From positions 797,001 to 861,000 of the forward strand of contig AP019701.1 of assembly GCA_006738865.1 (NCBI GenBank): a stretch of 64,000 bases of DNA, read 5' to 3'. The stretch's first letter is position 1. The number at the start of each line of letters is the position of its first letter. The translations under genes and the position numbers were made by a program. Under the pieces are notes generated by a model. It was given only the letters and a program-made list of their open reading frames with translations. It did not search any database and was not told where the DNA came from. Below are positions 18,267-25,802 of this stretch, piece after piece. The stretch comes from Allostella sp. ATCC 35155. GTDB lineage: Bacteria > Pseudomonadota > Alphaproteobacteria > ATCC43930 > Allostellaceae.

Positions 18267-20168
18267 ATGGCGGTCATCAGCTGGAACGGGGCGAGCAATC
18301 TCGACCTGAAGAGCCTGGGTCAGACGTTCGATTTCCGTACGGACGTGCTGCAGATTTCCGATCCGTCGCTGCAGGCGAACCAGTTCGACCTGGTCGAGAG
18401 CGGCACGGACCTGGCGATCGTCAAGTCGCGCGACGCGACGGGCGCGCCGCTGCCGGCGGCGGACGTCACCTACGCCTATATCCCGAACATGCTCGTGCGC
18501 CAGGTCGGCGGCACGGACGCGTCGCCGGTCTCCTCGAACATCGTGCTGTCGAACGGCGGCCAGCTCTGGGTCGGCGACCGTCTGACGGACACGCTGCTGG
18601 ACGACGCCGGCAACGACGCGACGGCGCTGTCGACGCAGCTGCAGTCGGTGCAGGTGTGGGGCCTGGGCGGCGCGGACACGATCACCACCGGTGACGGCAA
18701 CGACCGCGTCTACGGCAACACCGGGGCGGACAACGTCTCGGGCGGCGCCGGCAACGACTCGCTCTATGGCGGCCAGGAGAACGACACGGTCTCCGGCGGC
18801 GGCGGCAACGACAATGTCGCGGGCGATCTCGGCAACGACATGGTCAATGGTGGGTCGGGCAACGACATCCTCTATGGCGGTGCCGGCAACGACATCCTCG
18901 ATCCGGACACCGGCAACGACACGCTGTTCGCCGGCAACGGCAACGACACGGTCGCGATCGGCGACAGCGACACCGGCGACAAGCTTGTCTACATGGACAA
19001 GATGCAGGACCTGGTGCAGATCGTCTCGACGACCGGCGACCACGCCGTCTATCTCGGCGACAACAATGACGAGGCCTATCTCATCGCCAATTCGGGTGAT
19101 GTCCAGGTCTTCGGCGAAGACGGCAACGACGAGATCGTGGCCCAGAACTCCGGCTCCGACACGCTCGACGGCGGCAACGACGACGACTATGTCGTCGTGC
19201 TCGACGGCTCGGTCGGCCGCAAGGTGCTGATCGGCGGCTTCGGCGACGACGAGCTCTACCTCGACGACACTTCCGGCTTCGCCACATCGCAGATCCTGCC
19301 GAACACCGAGGTGACGGTGTCGGGCGGCGAGGGCGACGATTATGTCGAGTTCGACCGCGGCCTGTTCATCACCGACGCAGTGGATGGTGGCTCCGACGAT
19401 GACCTCTTCTGGCTCTACGGCCAGACGATCCTGACGCTCCGCGACAAGTCGATCGAGAACATCGAAACCGTCGGCTTCAGCAACTACGACGATTCGGTGG
19501 TCTTCGCCGACGGCAACAATGTCGATCTCGTCGAAGGTTGGGCGGGTGACGACTATCTCGACGCCAGCAGGGAGGCGTCGCACGACTACTTTCTGGCCGG
19601 CTATGTCGGCGGTCTCGAATGGGTGCTGGAGGATGACGGAGGCGACGACACGCTGATCGGCGGCGCCGGGGCGGATACCGTCTGGGGCGGTTACGGGGAG
19701 GATCTGCTCGCCGGCGGCGGTGGCAAGGACCAGTTCCTCCTGGTCGAGACCTGGAACTATGGCGGTGCCTATCCCGACGTCATCCAGGACTTCACCGGCA
19801 ACGTCGACCAGTTGGTCTTCAGCGACGATGTCTTCTGGGACGTGCCGGCGATCGACGGCTACAAGGGCACGGCCGGCGACAGCGCGATGGCCAACGACAA
19901 CCTGCTGATCGCGACGGGCGACGGCTACTCGATCGCCTCGTTCGACACCTTCCTCTCGGTGGGTGCGGCCGATACCGACAAGCCCGGCTTCTACATCTTC
20001 TTCAATGCCAGCTCGAACCGCGGCGAGATCTGGTTTGACACCTCGATGATCTCGACCGCAGGGGCGCGGCTCGTCGCCACCTTCAACAACATCACGGCGG
20101 TCAACCAGCTCTCGGAGTTCAACGAGGGCCCGAACGGCAACAACTCGGGCGACTTCGTCATCATCTGA
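18267..20168 (+). CDS. RTX calcium-binding secreted protein, paralog 4
   Basis: 633 residues, the longest copy. The N-terminal module and first repeat block match paralogs 2 and 3 until about residue 228, where changes begin (TVAIGDSDTGDKLVYMDKMQ). The centre contains an extra stretch absent from the others (ASHDYFLAGYVGGLEWVLED) before canonical repeats resume. The C-terminal module ends NNSGDFVII. The last module has more substitutions than in paralogs 2 and 3 (DDVFWDVPAID against GNAFSDVSAID). Export by the downstream type I system is inferred from the RTX repeats, the secretion-signal-like end and the gene order. Confidence 0.86.
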   Translation: MAVISWNGASNLDLKSLGQTFDFRTDVLQISDPSLQANQFDLVESGTDLAIVKSRDATGAPLPAADVTYAYIPNMLVRQVGGTDASPVSSNIVLSNGGQLWVGDRLTDTLLDDAGNDATALSTQLQSVQVWGLGGADTITTGDGNDRVYGNTGADNVSGGAGNDSLYGGQENDTVSGGGGNDNVAGDLGNDMVNGGSGNDILYGGAGNDILDPDTGNDTLFAGNGNDTVAIGDSDTGDKLVYMDKMQDLVQIVSTTGDHAVYLGDNNDEAYLIANSGDVQVFGEDGNDEIVAQNSGSDTLDGGNDDDYVVVLDGSVGRKVLIGGFGDDELYLDDTSGFATSQILPNTEVTVSGGEGDDYVEFDRGLFITDAVDGGSDDDLFWLYGQTILTLRDKSIENIETVGFSNYDDSVVFADGNNVDLVEGWAGDDYLDASREASHDYFLAGYVGGLEWVLEDDGGDDTLIGGAGADTVWGGYGEDLLAGGGGKDQFLLVETWNYGGAYPDVIQDFTGNVDQLVFSDDVFWDVPAIDGYKGTAGDSAMANDNLLIATGDGYSIASFDTFLSVGAADTDKPGFYIFFNASSNRGEIWFDTSMISTAGARLVATFNNITAVNQLSEFNEGPNGNNSGDFVII

Positions 20169-20194
20169 GACGATCCGCTGCAATGGGCCGACCG

Positions 20195-20225
20195 GGGCCG
20201 GGGGAGAGAGATCCCCCGGCCCTTT
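20195..20225 (+). terminator. Terminator after RTX paralog 4
   Basis: A perfect 11-bp stem, GGGCCGGGGGA (20195-20205) with TCCCCCGGCCC (20212-20222), closes over GAGAGA and is followed by TTT. It separates the RTX array from the TPR gene. Confidence 0.8.
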
Positions 20226-20258
20226 CCGTTCCGAGGGCTTGGGATCGGACGGCCGGAC

Positions 20259-22436
20259 ATGCTAGGCACCGCCGGAATGGACAATTCCGAACCGCGCGAC
20301 GCGGCACTGGACCTTCCCGGCGGGACATCGTCCGACCAATCCGTCGCGGCGCTCGCGGCGGCGGCGACGCGCGCGCTCAAGGCCGGCGACCAGGACACCG
20401 CGATCCGCTCCTTCCTTACCCTGGTCGCGGCGCGTCCCGAGCGCGCCGAGTTCTGGCGGCGGCTCGGAATCGCCCATTCCCGCAAGTACCAGATCGCGGA
20501 AGCGGCCCGACGGATGGGGGAGATCGCGACCGCCGCCGGCCATGTCCCGGGCCTCGCCGTCGCCGCCCAGATGGCCGCCCAGGCACGCGACCTGCCGGCG
20601 GCCGTCGGCTTGGCCGAACGGGCGGTCGCGGGCGCCGGCGCGGGCGAGGCCGAGTTCGTCCTGCTCTGCCGGCTGCTGCGCCAGTCGAGGCGCCACGCGC
20701 AAGCTGTCGCAGTCGCCGAGGCGGCCGATCGCCGCGGTCTCGCCGGCGCCGACCTCCGGCTCGCCTGGGCCGAGGCGCTGCTCCATGCAGGCCGTCCGGA
20801 ACAGGCGGTGACGGTCGTGGCGGCGCTCCTCGCGGCCGCCCCCGGCCTGGCACCCGCCCGGAAGATCGAGAACGACGCGCTGCAGCGCCTCGGCGACGTG
20901 CCGCGCGAGGAGGCGGCGCTCCGGGCGTGGATCACGGCCGACCCCGCCACGGTGCCGGGCCGGGTGCGGCTGGCGCACCTGCTGGTGGGGGGCGACCGTC
21001 CGGCGGCAGCGGCGCCGATCCTCTTCCGGCTTCTGCGCGAGCATCCCGACGACGGCCAGTACCTCACCCTGACCGCCATGGTCCTGCACGCGCTGGGCCG
21101 GGAACGCCGTGCCCTGCCGCTCGCGCGCCGTGCCGTCGAGATCCTGCCCGACTCGGCCCAGGCTCAGCTTGCCCTCGCGACCATCCTCACCCGGCTCGGC
21201 CGCTACGAGGAGGCCGAGGCGCCGGCCCGTCGCGCCGTGGAACTGGCGCCCGAAATCGTCGCCGCCCGGACCATGCTGGCGCTCTCCCTGCAGCGACAGA
21301 ATCGGTTCGGGGAGGCGGAACCGGCCGCCGAGCAGGCGGTCGCGATGAAGCCGGACGATGCCGACGCGCTCGCCAATCTCGCGACGCTGCAATGGATGCT
21401 GGAGCGCTATCCCGAATCGCTGGCGACGTTCGAGCGGGCGCTCGCCCTCCGCCCGGCCGATGCCGAGGTCCGCTTCAACCGTGCGCTGGCCCACCTCGCG
21501 ACGGGCGATCTGGCGCGCGGCTGGGACGATCTCGGCTGGCGCTGGAAGCGCCAGAAGGCGAAATGGCGGCCGTTTCCGCAGCCCTGGTGGCAAGGCGGTC
21601 CGGTGGATGGGCGGATCCTGGTCTGGGGCGACCAGGGGGTCGGCGACGAGGTCCTGGCGGCCGGCCTGCTGGCCGATCTCGAGCGGCTCGTGCCCGCCGG
21701 GGTGGCGCTGGAATGCGAGCGGCGGCTGGTGCCGCTGATCCGCCGTTCCATGCCGACCATCGCGGTCCATGGCCGGGTCGATCCGGTAGCGCCCGAGCTG
21801 CTGGCGCCGGACATCGCGTGCCAGGTGCCCGCCGTCGACCTGGCGCGCTACCTGCGGCCGGACATGGCCGCGTTCCCGGGCCGGTCCCGGTATCTGGAGG
21901 CGGATCCGGAGGCGACCCGGCGTCTGCGCGCCCGCTATCGCGCGGCGGCCGGCGGCGGGCCCGTCGTCGGGATATCCTGGCGCAGCACCAATCCCCGCTT
22001 CGGCGCCCGCAAGAGCTTCGAGCTGCCCGGATGGGCGCCGATCCTCCGGGTGCCGGGGATCCATTTCGTCAGCCTGCAGTATGGCGACGTGGAGGCGGAG
22101 GCAGCCGCGGCCGCGGCGGCGACGGGCGCGCGCATCACCGTCGATGCGGAGGTCGATTCCCTTCTCGACCTCGACCTCTACGCCGCGCAGATCGCCGCGA
22201 TGGACCTCGTCATCACGGTCAGCAATACGGCCGCCCACATGGCGGGCGCGCTGGGTGCGCCGACATGGCTCATGCTGCCGCGGGGAAACGGCTTGCTCTG
22301 GTACTGGCTGTTGTGCAAGGGAGAGCGCTGCCCCTGGTATCCGTCGATCCGCGTCTTCCGGCAGGAGCGGGCGGGCGACTGGTCAGGCATGGTCCGGCAG
22401 GTCGGGCAGGTGCTGGCGGCGCGCCGCCCGGCCTAG
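20259..22436 (+). CDS. TPR-repeat protein with glycosyltransferase-like C-terminal domain
   Basis: 725 residues. About residues 25-440 are helical repeats of TPR type (for example ALGRERRALPLARRAVEILPDSAQ, where alternating small and large residues recur at 34-residue spacing). The C-terminal 270 residues contain WGDQGVGDEVLAAGLL, VGISWRSTNPRFG and VITVSNTAAHMAGALGAPTW. This pattern resembles the nucleotide-sugar-binding half of GT-B glycosyltransferases (GT9/GT41-like) often fused to TPRs in bacteria. A soluble cytoplasmic enzyme is expected. It lies between the RTX array and the exporter, so modification of the RTX proteins or of a surface sugar is an inference. A second ATG at 20277 is possible. 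A related protein is encoded at 28070-29194. Confidence 0.78.
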   Translation: MLGTAGMDNSEPRDAALDLPGGTSSDQSVAALAAAATRALKAGDQDTAIRSFLTLVAARPERAEFWRRLGIAHSRKYQIAEAARRMGEIATAAGHVPGLAVAAQMAAQARDLPAAVGLAERAVAGAGAGEAEFVLLCRLLRQSRRHAQAVAVAEAADRRGLAGADLRLAWAEALLHAGRPEQAVTVVAALLAAAPGLAPARKIENDALQRLGDVPREEAALRAWITADPATVPGRVRLAHLLVGGDRPAAAAPILFRLLREHPDDGQYLTLTAMVLHALGRERRALPLARRAVEILPDSAQAQLALATILTRLGRYEEAEAPARRAVELAPEIVAARTMLALSLQRQNRFGEAEPAAEQAVAMKPDDADALANLATLQWMLERYPESLATFERALALRPADAEVRFNRALAHLATGDLARGWDDLGWRWKRQKAKWRPFPQPWWQGGPVDGRILVWGDQGVGDEVLAAGLLADLERLVPAGVALECERRLVPLIRRSMPTIAVHGRVDPVAPELLAPDIACQVPAVDLARYLRPDMAAFPGRSRYLEADPEATRRLRARYRAAAGGGPVVGISWRSTNPRFGARKSFELPGWAPILRVPGIHFVSLQYGDVEAEAAAAAAATGARITVDAEVDSLLDLDLYAAQIAAMDLVITVSNTAAHMAGALGAPTWLMLPRGNGLLWYWLLCKGERCPWYPSIRVFRQERAGDWSGMVRQVGQVLAARRPA

Positions 22437-22447
22437 GCCGGCCCCGA

Positions 22448-22478
22448 TTGCAGTCGATACGGTCGGCGCAACTATAGT
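22448..22478 (+). promoter_or_regulatory. Candidate promoter of the type I secretion genes
   Basis: TATAGT at 22473-22478 is a good -10 box, with TTGCAG at 22448-22453 as a possible -35 box at 19-base spacing, longer than the optimum. It lies about 43 bases before the ABC transporter ATG and would allow exporter expression apart from the RTX genes. Confidence 0.45.
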
Positions 22479-22520
22479 ATCCATGCCCTGGGGACGGCGC
22501 TGGGGCAGATAGAAGGTTCG

Positions 22521-24323
22521 ATGAGCGAACAGCTGAATTCCGTGCGGGCCCTCCTGCGCGCGTGCCGACCGGAACTGATCACGGTCGGCGTCATCACGTT
22601 CTTCATCAACATGCTGATGCTGACGCTGCCGCTCTACACGCTGCAGATGTTCACGCGCGTGTTCGCCAGCGGCAGCATGTCGACCCTGGTGATGCTGACC
22701 ATCGTGGCGGCCTTCGCCATGATCGTGATGGGCGTCCTCTATTTCGTGCGCTCGCGCGTCACCAACGAGATGAGCAACAAGATCGACGCGATGCTGGGTG
22801 AGAACCTGCTGCGCCTGTCGATCAAGAACGGCCTGCTCAACAACGCCTCGCGCGATGCCCAGGGCCTGCGCGACCTCGCGCAGGTGCGCAACTTTCTCGC
22901 CGGCGGCGAGCTGCCGAACCTCTTCGACACCCCCTGGGTGCCGATGTATCTCTTCATCATCTGGATCTTCGATCCGCTGCTCGGCTACGTCGCCATCGCC
23001 GGCGCGATCATCATGATCAGCTTCGCGGTCGCCAACGAGGTGCTCTCGCGCCGCCCCTTGCGCATCTACAACACCGCCAGCGTGCTCGCCACGCAGGAGG
23101 CGGAGTCGATGGTCAAGAACGCCGAGGCCATCGAGTCGATGGGCATGATGAAGGGCGTCGTCCGCCAGTGGCGGAAGATGCAGAGCGTCGTGCTCTCGTC
23201 GAACAGCCGCTCGAACAAGATCAGCTCCTTCATCGGCACCTCCTCCCGCACCGTCCGGCTGCTGGTGCAGATCTCGGTCACCGCCGTCGGCGCCTACCAA
23301 GTGGTGAACCACTCGATCAGCCCCGGCGCCTTCGTCGTCGCCAACATCCTGATGGCCCGAGCGCTGGCGCCGGTCGACGCCGCCATCGCCACCTGGCGCA
23401 GCGTCGTCGCTTTCATGTCGGCCGCCCGCCGGCTGGATGCGCTGATGCAGGACCTGCCGCGGATGCAGTCGGCGACGATGGCGCTGCCGGCGCCCAAGGG
23501 CCGGATGGCCGTCGACCGCCTCGTCTTCCGCCACCGGGTGGGCGGCGGCCTCGCCCCCGCCATCCTGAAGGGCGTCAGTTTCGCGATCGAGCCGGGCGAG
23601 GCGCTCGGCGTGGTCGGCCCCAGCGGCTCGGGCAAGTCCACCCTGGTGAAGTGCATGGTCGGCGTCTGGCGGCCGTTCAGCGGCACGGTCCGGCTGGACG
23701 GTGCCGATGTCGCGCAGTGGGATTCCGAGGATCTCGGCCAGTATGTCGGCTATCTGCCGCAGGAGGTCGAACTCTTCAACGCCTCGATCCGCGACAATAT
23801 CAGCCGCTTCCAGGAGGCCGACCCCAAGGATATCGTCGAGGCGGCGCAGCTGGCCGGCGTTCATGACCTGATCCTGCGGATGCCCAACGGCTACGAGACC
23901 CGGATCGGCGCCGGCAACTACATCCTCTCCGGCGGCCAGCGGCAGCGGATCGGCCTCGCCCGCGCCCTCTTCGGCGATCCGCGCCTGCTGGTGCTCGACG
24001 AGCCGAATGCCAATCTGGACACCGAGGGCGAGGCGGCGCTGCGCCAGGCGCTGGTTCACTGCAAGCAACGCGGCGTCACGGTCATCGTCATCGCGCATCG
24101 TCCCAGCATCCTGTCCAACGTCGACAAGATGCTGTTCATGCGCGACGGCCAGGTCGAACTCTTCGGGCCGCCGGCCGAGGTCATGGCGCGGCTGTCGCCG
24201 CCCGGCGGCGGCGGCCCGGGGCGGCCGCGGGTGGTCGCGGCGCAGGGTGGAGGCGTACCGGCCGAAAGGCGCGGTGGGGGCGGGGGCAATCCGGGACCCA
24301 CAGGTGAGGTGGTGACGCCATGA
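22521..24323 (+). CDS. Type I secretion system permease/ATPase (PrtD-type ABC transporter)
   Basis: 600 residues. Six membrane helices occupy about residues 20-310, without the N-terminal C39 peptidase-like domain of HlyB, as in the PrtD/RsaD branch that exports RTX proteases and S-layer proteins. The nucleotide-binding domain has GPSGSGKST (about residue 366), the signature ILSGGQRQRIGLARALF, Walker B LLVLDEPNANLD and the switch IAHRPSIL. An unusual Gly/Pro-rich tail of about 45 residues ends the protein. The stop overlaps the start of the membrane-fusion gene (ATGA). Cargo is inferred to be the four RTX proteins because of proximity and lack of any other RTX gene nearby. The outer-membrane partner is not in the window. 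Confidence 0.92.
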   Translation: MSEQLNSVRALLRACRPELITVGVITFFINMLMLTLPLYTLQMFTRVFASGSMSTLVMLTIVAAFAMIVMGVLYFVRSRVTNEMSNKIDAMLGENLLRLSIKNGLLNNASRDAQGLRDLAQVRNFLAGGELPNLFDTPWVPMYLFIIWIFDPLLGYVAIAGAIIMISFAVANEVLSRRPLRIYNTASVLATQEAESMVKNAEAIESMGMMKGVVRQWRKMQSVVLSSNSRSNKISSFIGTSSRTVRLLVQISVTAVGAYQVVNHSISPGAFVVANILMARALAPVDAAIATWRSVVAFMSAARRLDALMQDLPRMQSATMALPAPKGRMAVDRLVFRHRVGGGLAPAILKGVSFAIEPGEALGVVGPSGSGKSTLVKCMVGVWRPFSGTVRLDGADVAQWDSEDLGQYVGYLPQEVELFNASIRDNISRFQEADPKDIVEAAQLAGVHDLILRMPNGYETRIGAGNYILSGGQRQRIGLARALFGDPRLLVLDEPNANLDTEGEAALRQALVHCKQRGVTVIVIAHRPSILSNVDKMLFMRDGQVELFGPPAEVMARLSPPGGGGPGRPRVVAAQGGGVPAERRGGGGGNPGPTGEVVTP

Positions 24324-25750
24324 GCGACATCAACAGTCAGGGCGTGTCGACGAATCTGCCCTCCAAGAAGAACGAGTCGGCCGTCAGCGACGCGGTGATG
24401 GCCGACGGCGTGGTGGCGCCCGAGGAAGAGGAGAATCTCTACAATCTGGATGCGATCCGGCGATCGATCCGGCGCTGGACGATCATCGGCATCGCCACCA
24501 TCCTGATGTTCTTCGGCGGCCTCGTCGGCTGGGCCGCGGTGGCGCCGCTCGACAGCGCCTCGATCGCGCCGGGCTCGGTCGGGGTCTTCCTCAACCGCCA
24601 GTCCGTGCAGCATCTCGAGGGCGGCATCGTGCGCGAGATCCGGGCGCGCGACGGCGACATCGTGAAGGCCGGGGACGTCGTGCTGGTGATCGACGACACC
24701 CAGGCCGGCGCCAACCTGCAGATCAACGACAAGCGCTATGTCCAGCTGCAGGCTGCCGAGGCCCGCCTGCTTGCCGAGCGGGACCGGAAGGATACGGTGT
24801 CCTTCCCGCCGGAACTCCTCGACCGGGCGACGACGGACCCCGAGGTCCGGGAGATGCTGCAGTCGCAGCTCAACGTCTTCGAGGCGCGCAAGGCCTCGAC
24901 GAAGGGGCAGGAGAGCATCCTGCGCCAGCGCATCGTGCAGTCGAAGGAACAGATCGGCGGCTTCGAGGCGCAGCAACGGGCGCGCGCCGACCAGATCCGC
25001 CTCATCAACGAGGAGATCGATACGGTCGAGCGGCTGCTGAAGACCGGCAACGCGCTGAAGCCGCGACTGCTGGCATTGCAGCGCGCCCGGGCCGAGCTCC
25101 AGGGCCAGCGCGGCGATCTCGTCGCCAACATCGCCCGCGTCCGTCAGGTGATCGGCGAGGCCGAGCTGCAGATCCTGAACATCAACACCGAAATGCAGCG
25201 TCAGGTGACCCAGGAACTGCGCGACACCCAGGGGCAGATGCTCGACACGGCCGAGCGCATGCGGGTCGCGCGAGACGTGCTGCGCCGGACCGAAGTCCGG
25301 GCTCCGGTCGCCGGCGAGGTGGTGAACCTGAAGTATTTCACCATCGGCGCGGTGGTCCGCCCGGGCGACGTGATCATGGAGGTCGTGCCGACCGACGACG
25401 TCCGCATCATCGAGGTCAAGGTCAACCCCAAGGACATCGACACGGTGCGCGTCGGCGCCACCGCCCGGGTGCGCCTGACCGCCTTCAACCAGCGCGAGAC
25501 GCCGCAGATCGACGGCAAGGTGATCCAGGTTTCGGCCGACGCCATCCTCGATCCGCAGACCGGGATTTCGAGCTACAACGCCCGGATTGCCGTGCCGGTC
25601 GAGGCGCTGCACGCGGCCAATCTCGATTCCTCGCAGCTCCTGCCCGGGATGCCGGCCATGGCGATGATCTGGACCGGCCAGCGGACGGCGCTCGAGTACT
25701 TCCTGCAGCCGTTCCTGACGGCGATGCAGACCGCCTTCCGCGAGAGCTGA
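24320..25750 (+). CDS. Type I secretion membrane-fusion protein (HlyD/PrtE family)
   Basis: 476 residues. A cytoplasmic N-terminal tail of about 50 residues and one membrane helix (IIGIATILMFFGGLVGWAAV) precede the periplasmic part. The lipoyl-like halves (VQHLEGGIVREI near 95; EVRAPVAGEVVNLKYFTIG near 330) flank a long coiled coil rich in Gln, Glu and Arg (about 130-310). A beta-barrel with VNPKDIDTVRVG follows, as in HlyD proteins. It bridges the ABC transporter to a TolC-like outer-membrane channel. The four-base overlap with the ABC gene implies coupled translation. The gene ends just before a two-sided hairpin shared with the convergent glycosyltransferase gene. Confidence 0.92.
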   Translation: MSDINSQGVSTNLPSKKNESAVSDAVMADGVVAPEEEENLYNLDAIRRSIRRWTIIGIATILMFFGGLVGWAAVAPLDSASIAPGSVGVFLNRQSVQHLEGGIVREIRARDGDIVKAGDVVLVIDDTQAGANLQINDKRYVQLQAAEARLLAERDRKDTVSFPPELLDRATTDPEVREMLQSQLNVFEARKASTKGQESILRQRIVQSKEQIGGFEAQQRARADQIRLINEEIDTVERLLKTGNALKPRLLALQRARAELQGQRGDLVANIARVRQVIGEAELQILNINTEMQRQVTQELRDTQGQMLDTAERMRVARDVLRRTEVRAPVAGEVVNLKYFTIGAVVRPGDVIMEVVPTDDVRIIEVKVNPKDIDTVRVGATARVRLTAFNQRETPQIDGKVIQVSADAILDPQTGISSYNARIAVPVEALHAANLDSSQLLPGMPAMAMIWTGQRTALEYFLQPFLTAMQTAFRES

Positions 25751-25759
25751 TCGCGCGGA

Positions 25760-25793
25760 CCCCAGCCTCGCCCCTTTGGGGGAAAGGCTGGGG
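25760..25793. terminator. Bidirectional hairpin between convergent genes
   Basis: CCCCAGCCT (25760-25768) pairs with AGGCTGGGG (25785-25793), with an inner CCCC-TTT-GGGG hairpin. It sits in the 52-base gap between the rightward membrane-fusion gene and the leftward glycosyltransferase gene and can serve both. Confidence 0.7.
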
Positions 25794-25802
25794 TGGCGGC
25801 CA

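Noticed and set aside
12177-20168. RTX proteins as pore-forming toxins, proteases or lipases
   Set aside because: No hydrophobic pore domain, no HExxH zinc motif, no GxSxG lipase motif and no acyltransferase gene of the HlyC type were seen. RTX repeats alone do not show toxicity.
16164-20183. Very long open frame (about 1340 codons) on the minus strand across RTX paralogs 3 and 4
   Set aside because: It is a shadow of repeated GGCGACGAC-type codons read backwards. It gives low-complexity Val/Asp/Arg sequence with no family resemblance and runs through two genes and a terminator.
22559-22801. Histidine/aspartate-rich alternative frame within the exporter gene
   Set aside because: It lies wholly inside the well-supported ABC transporter gene and has no ribosome-binding site or family resemblance.
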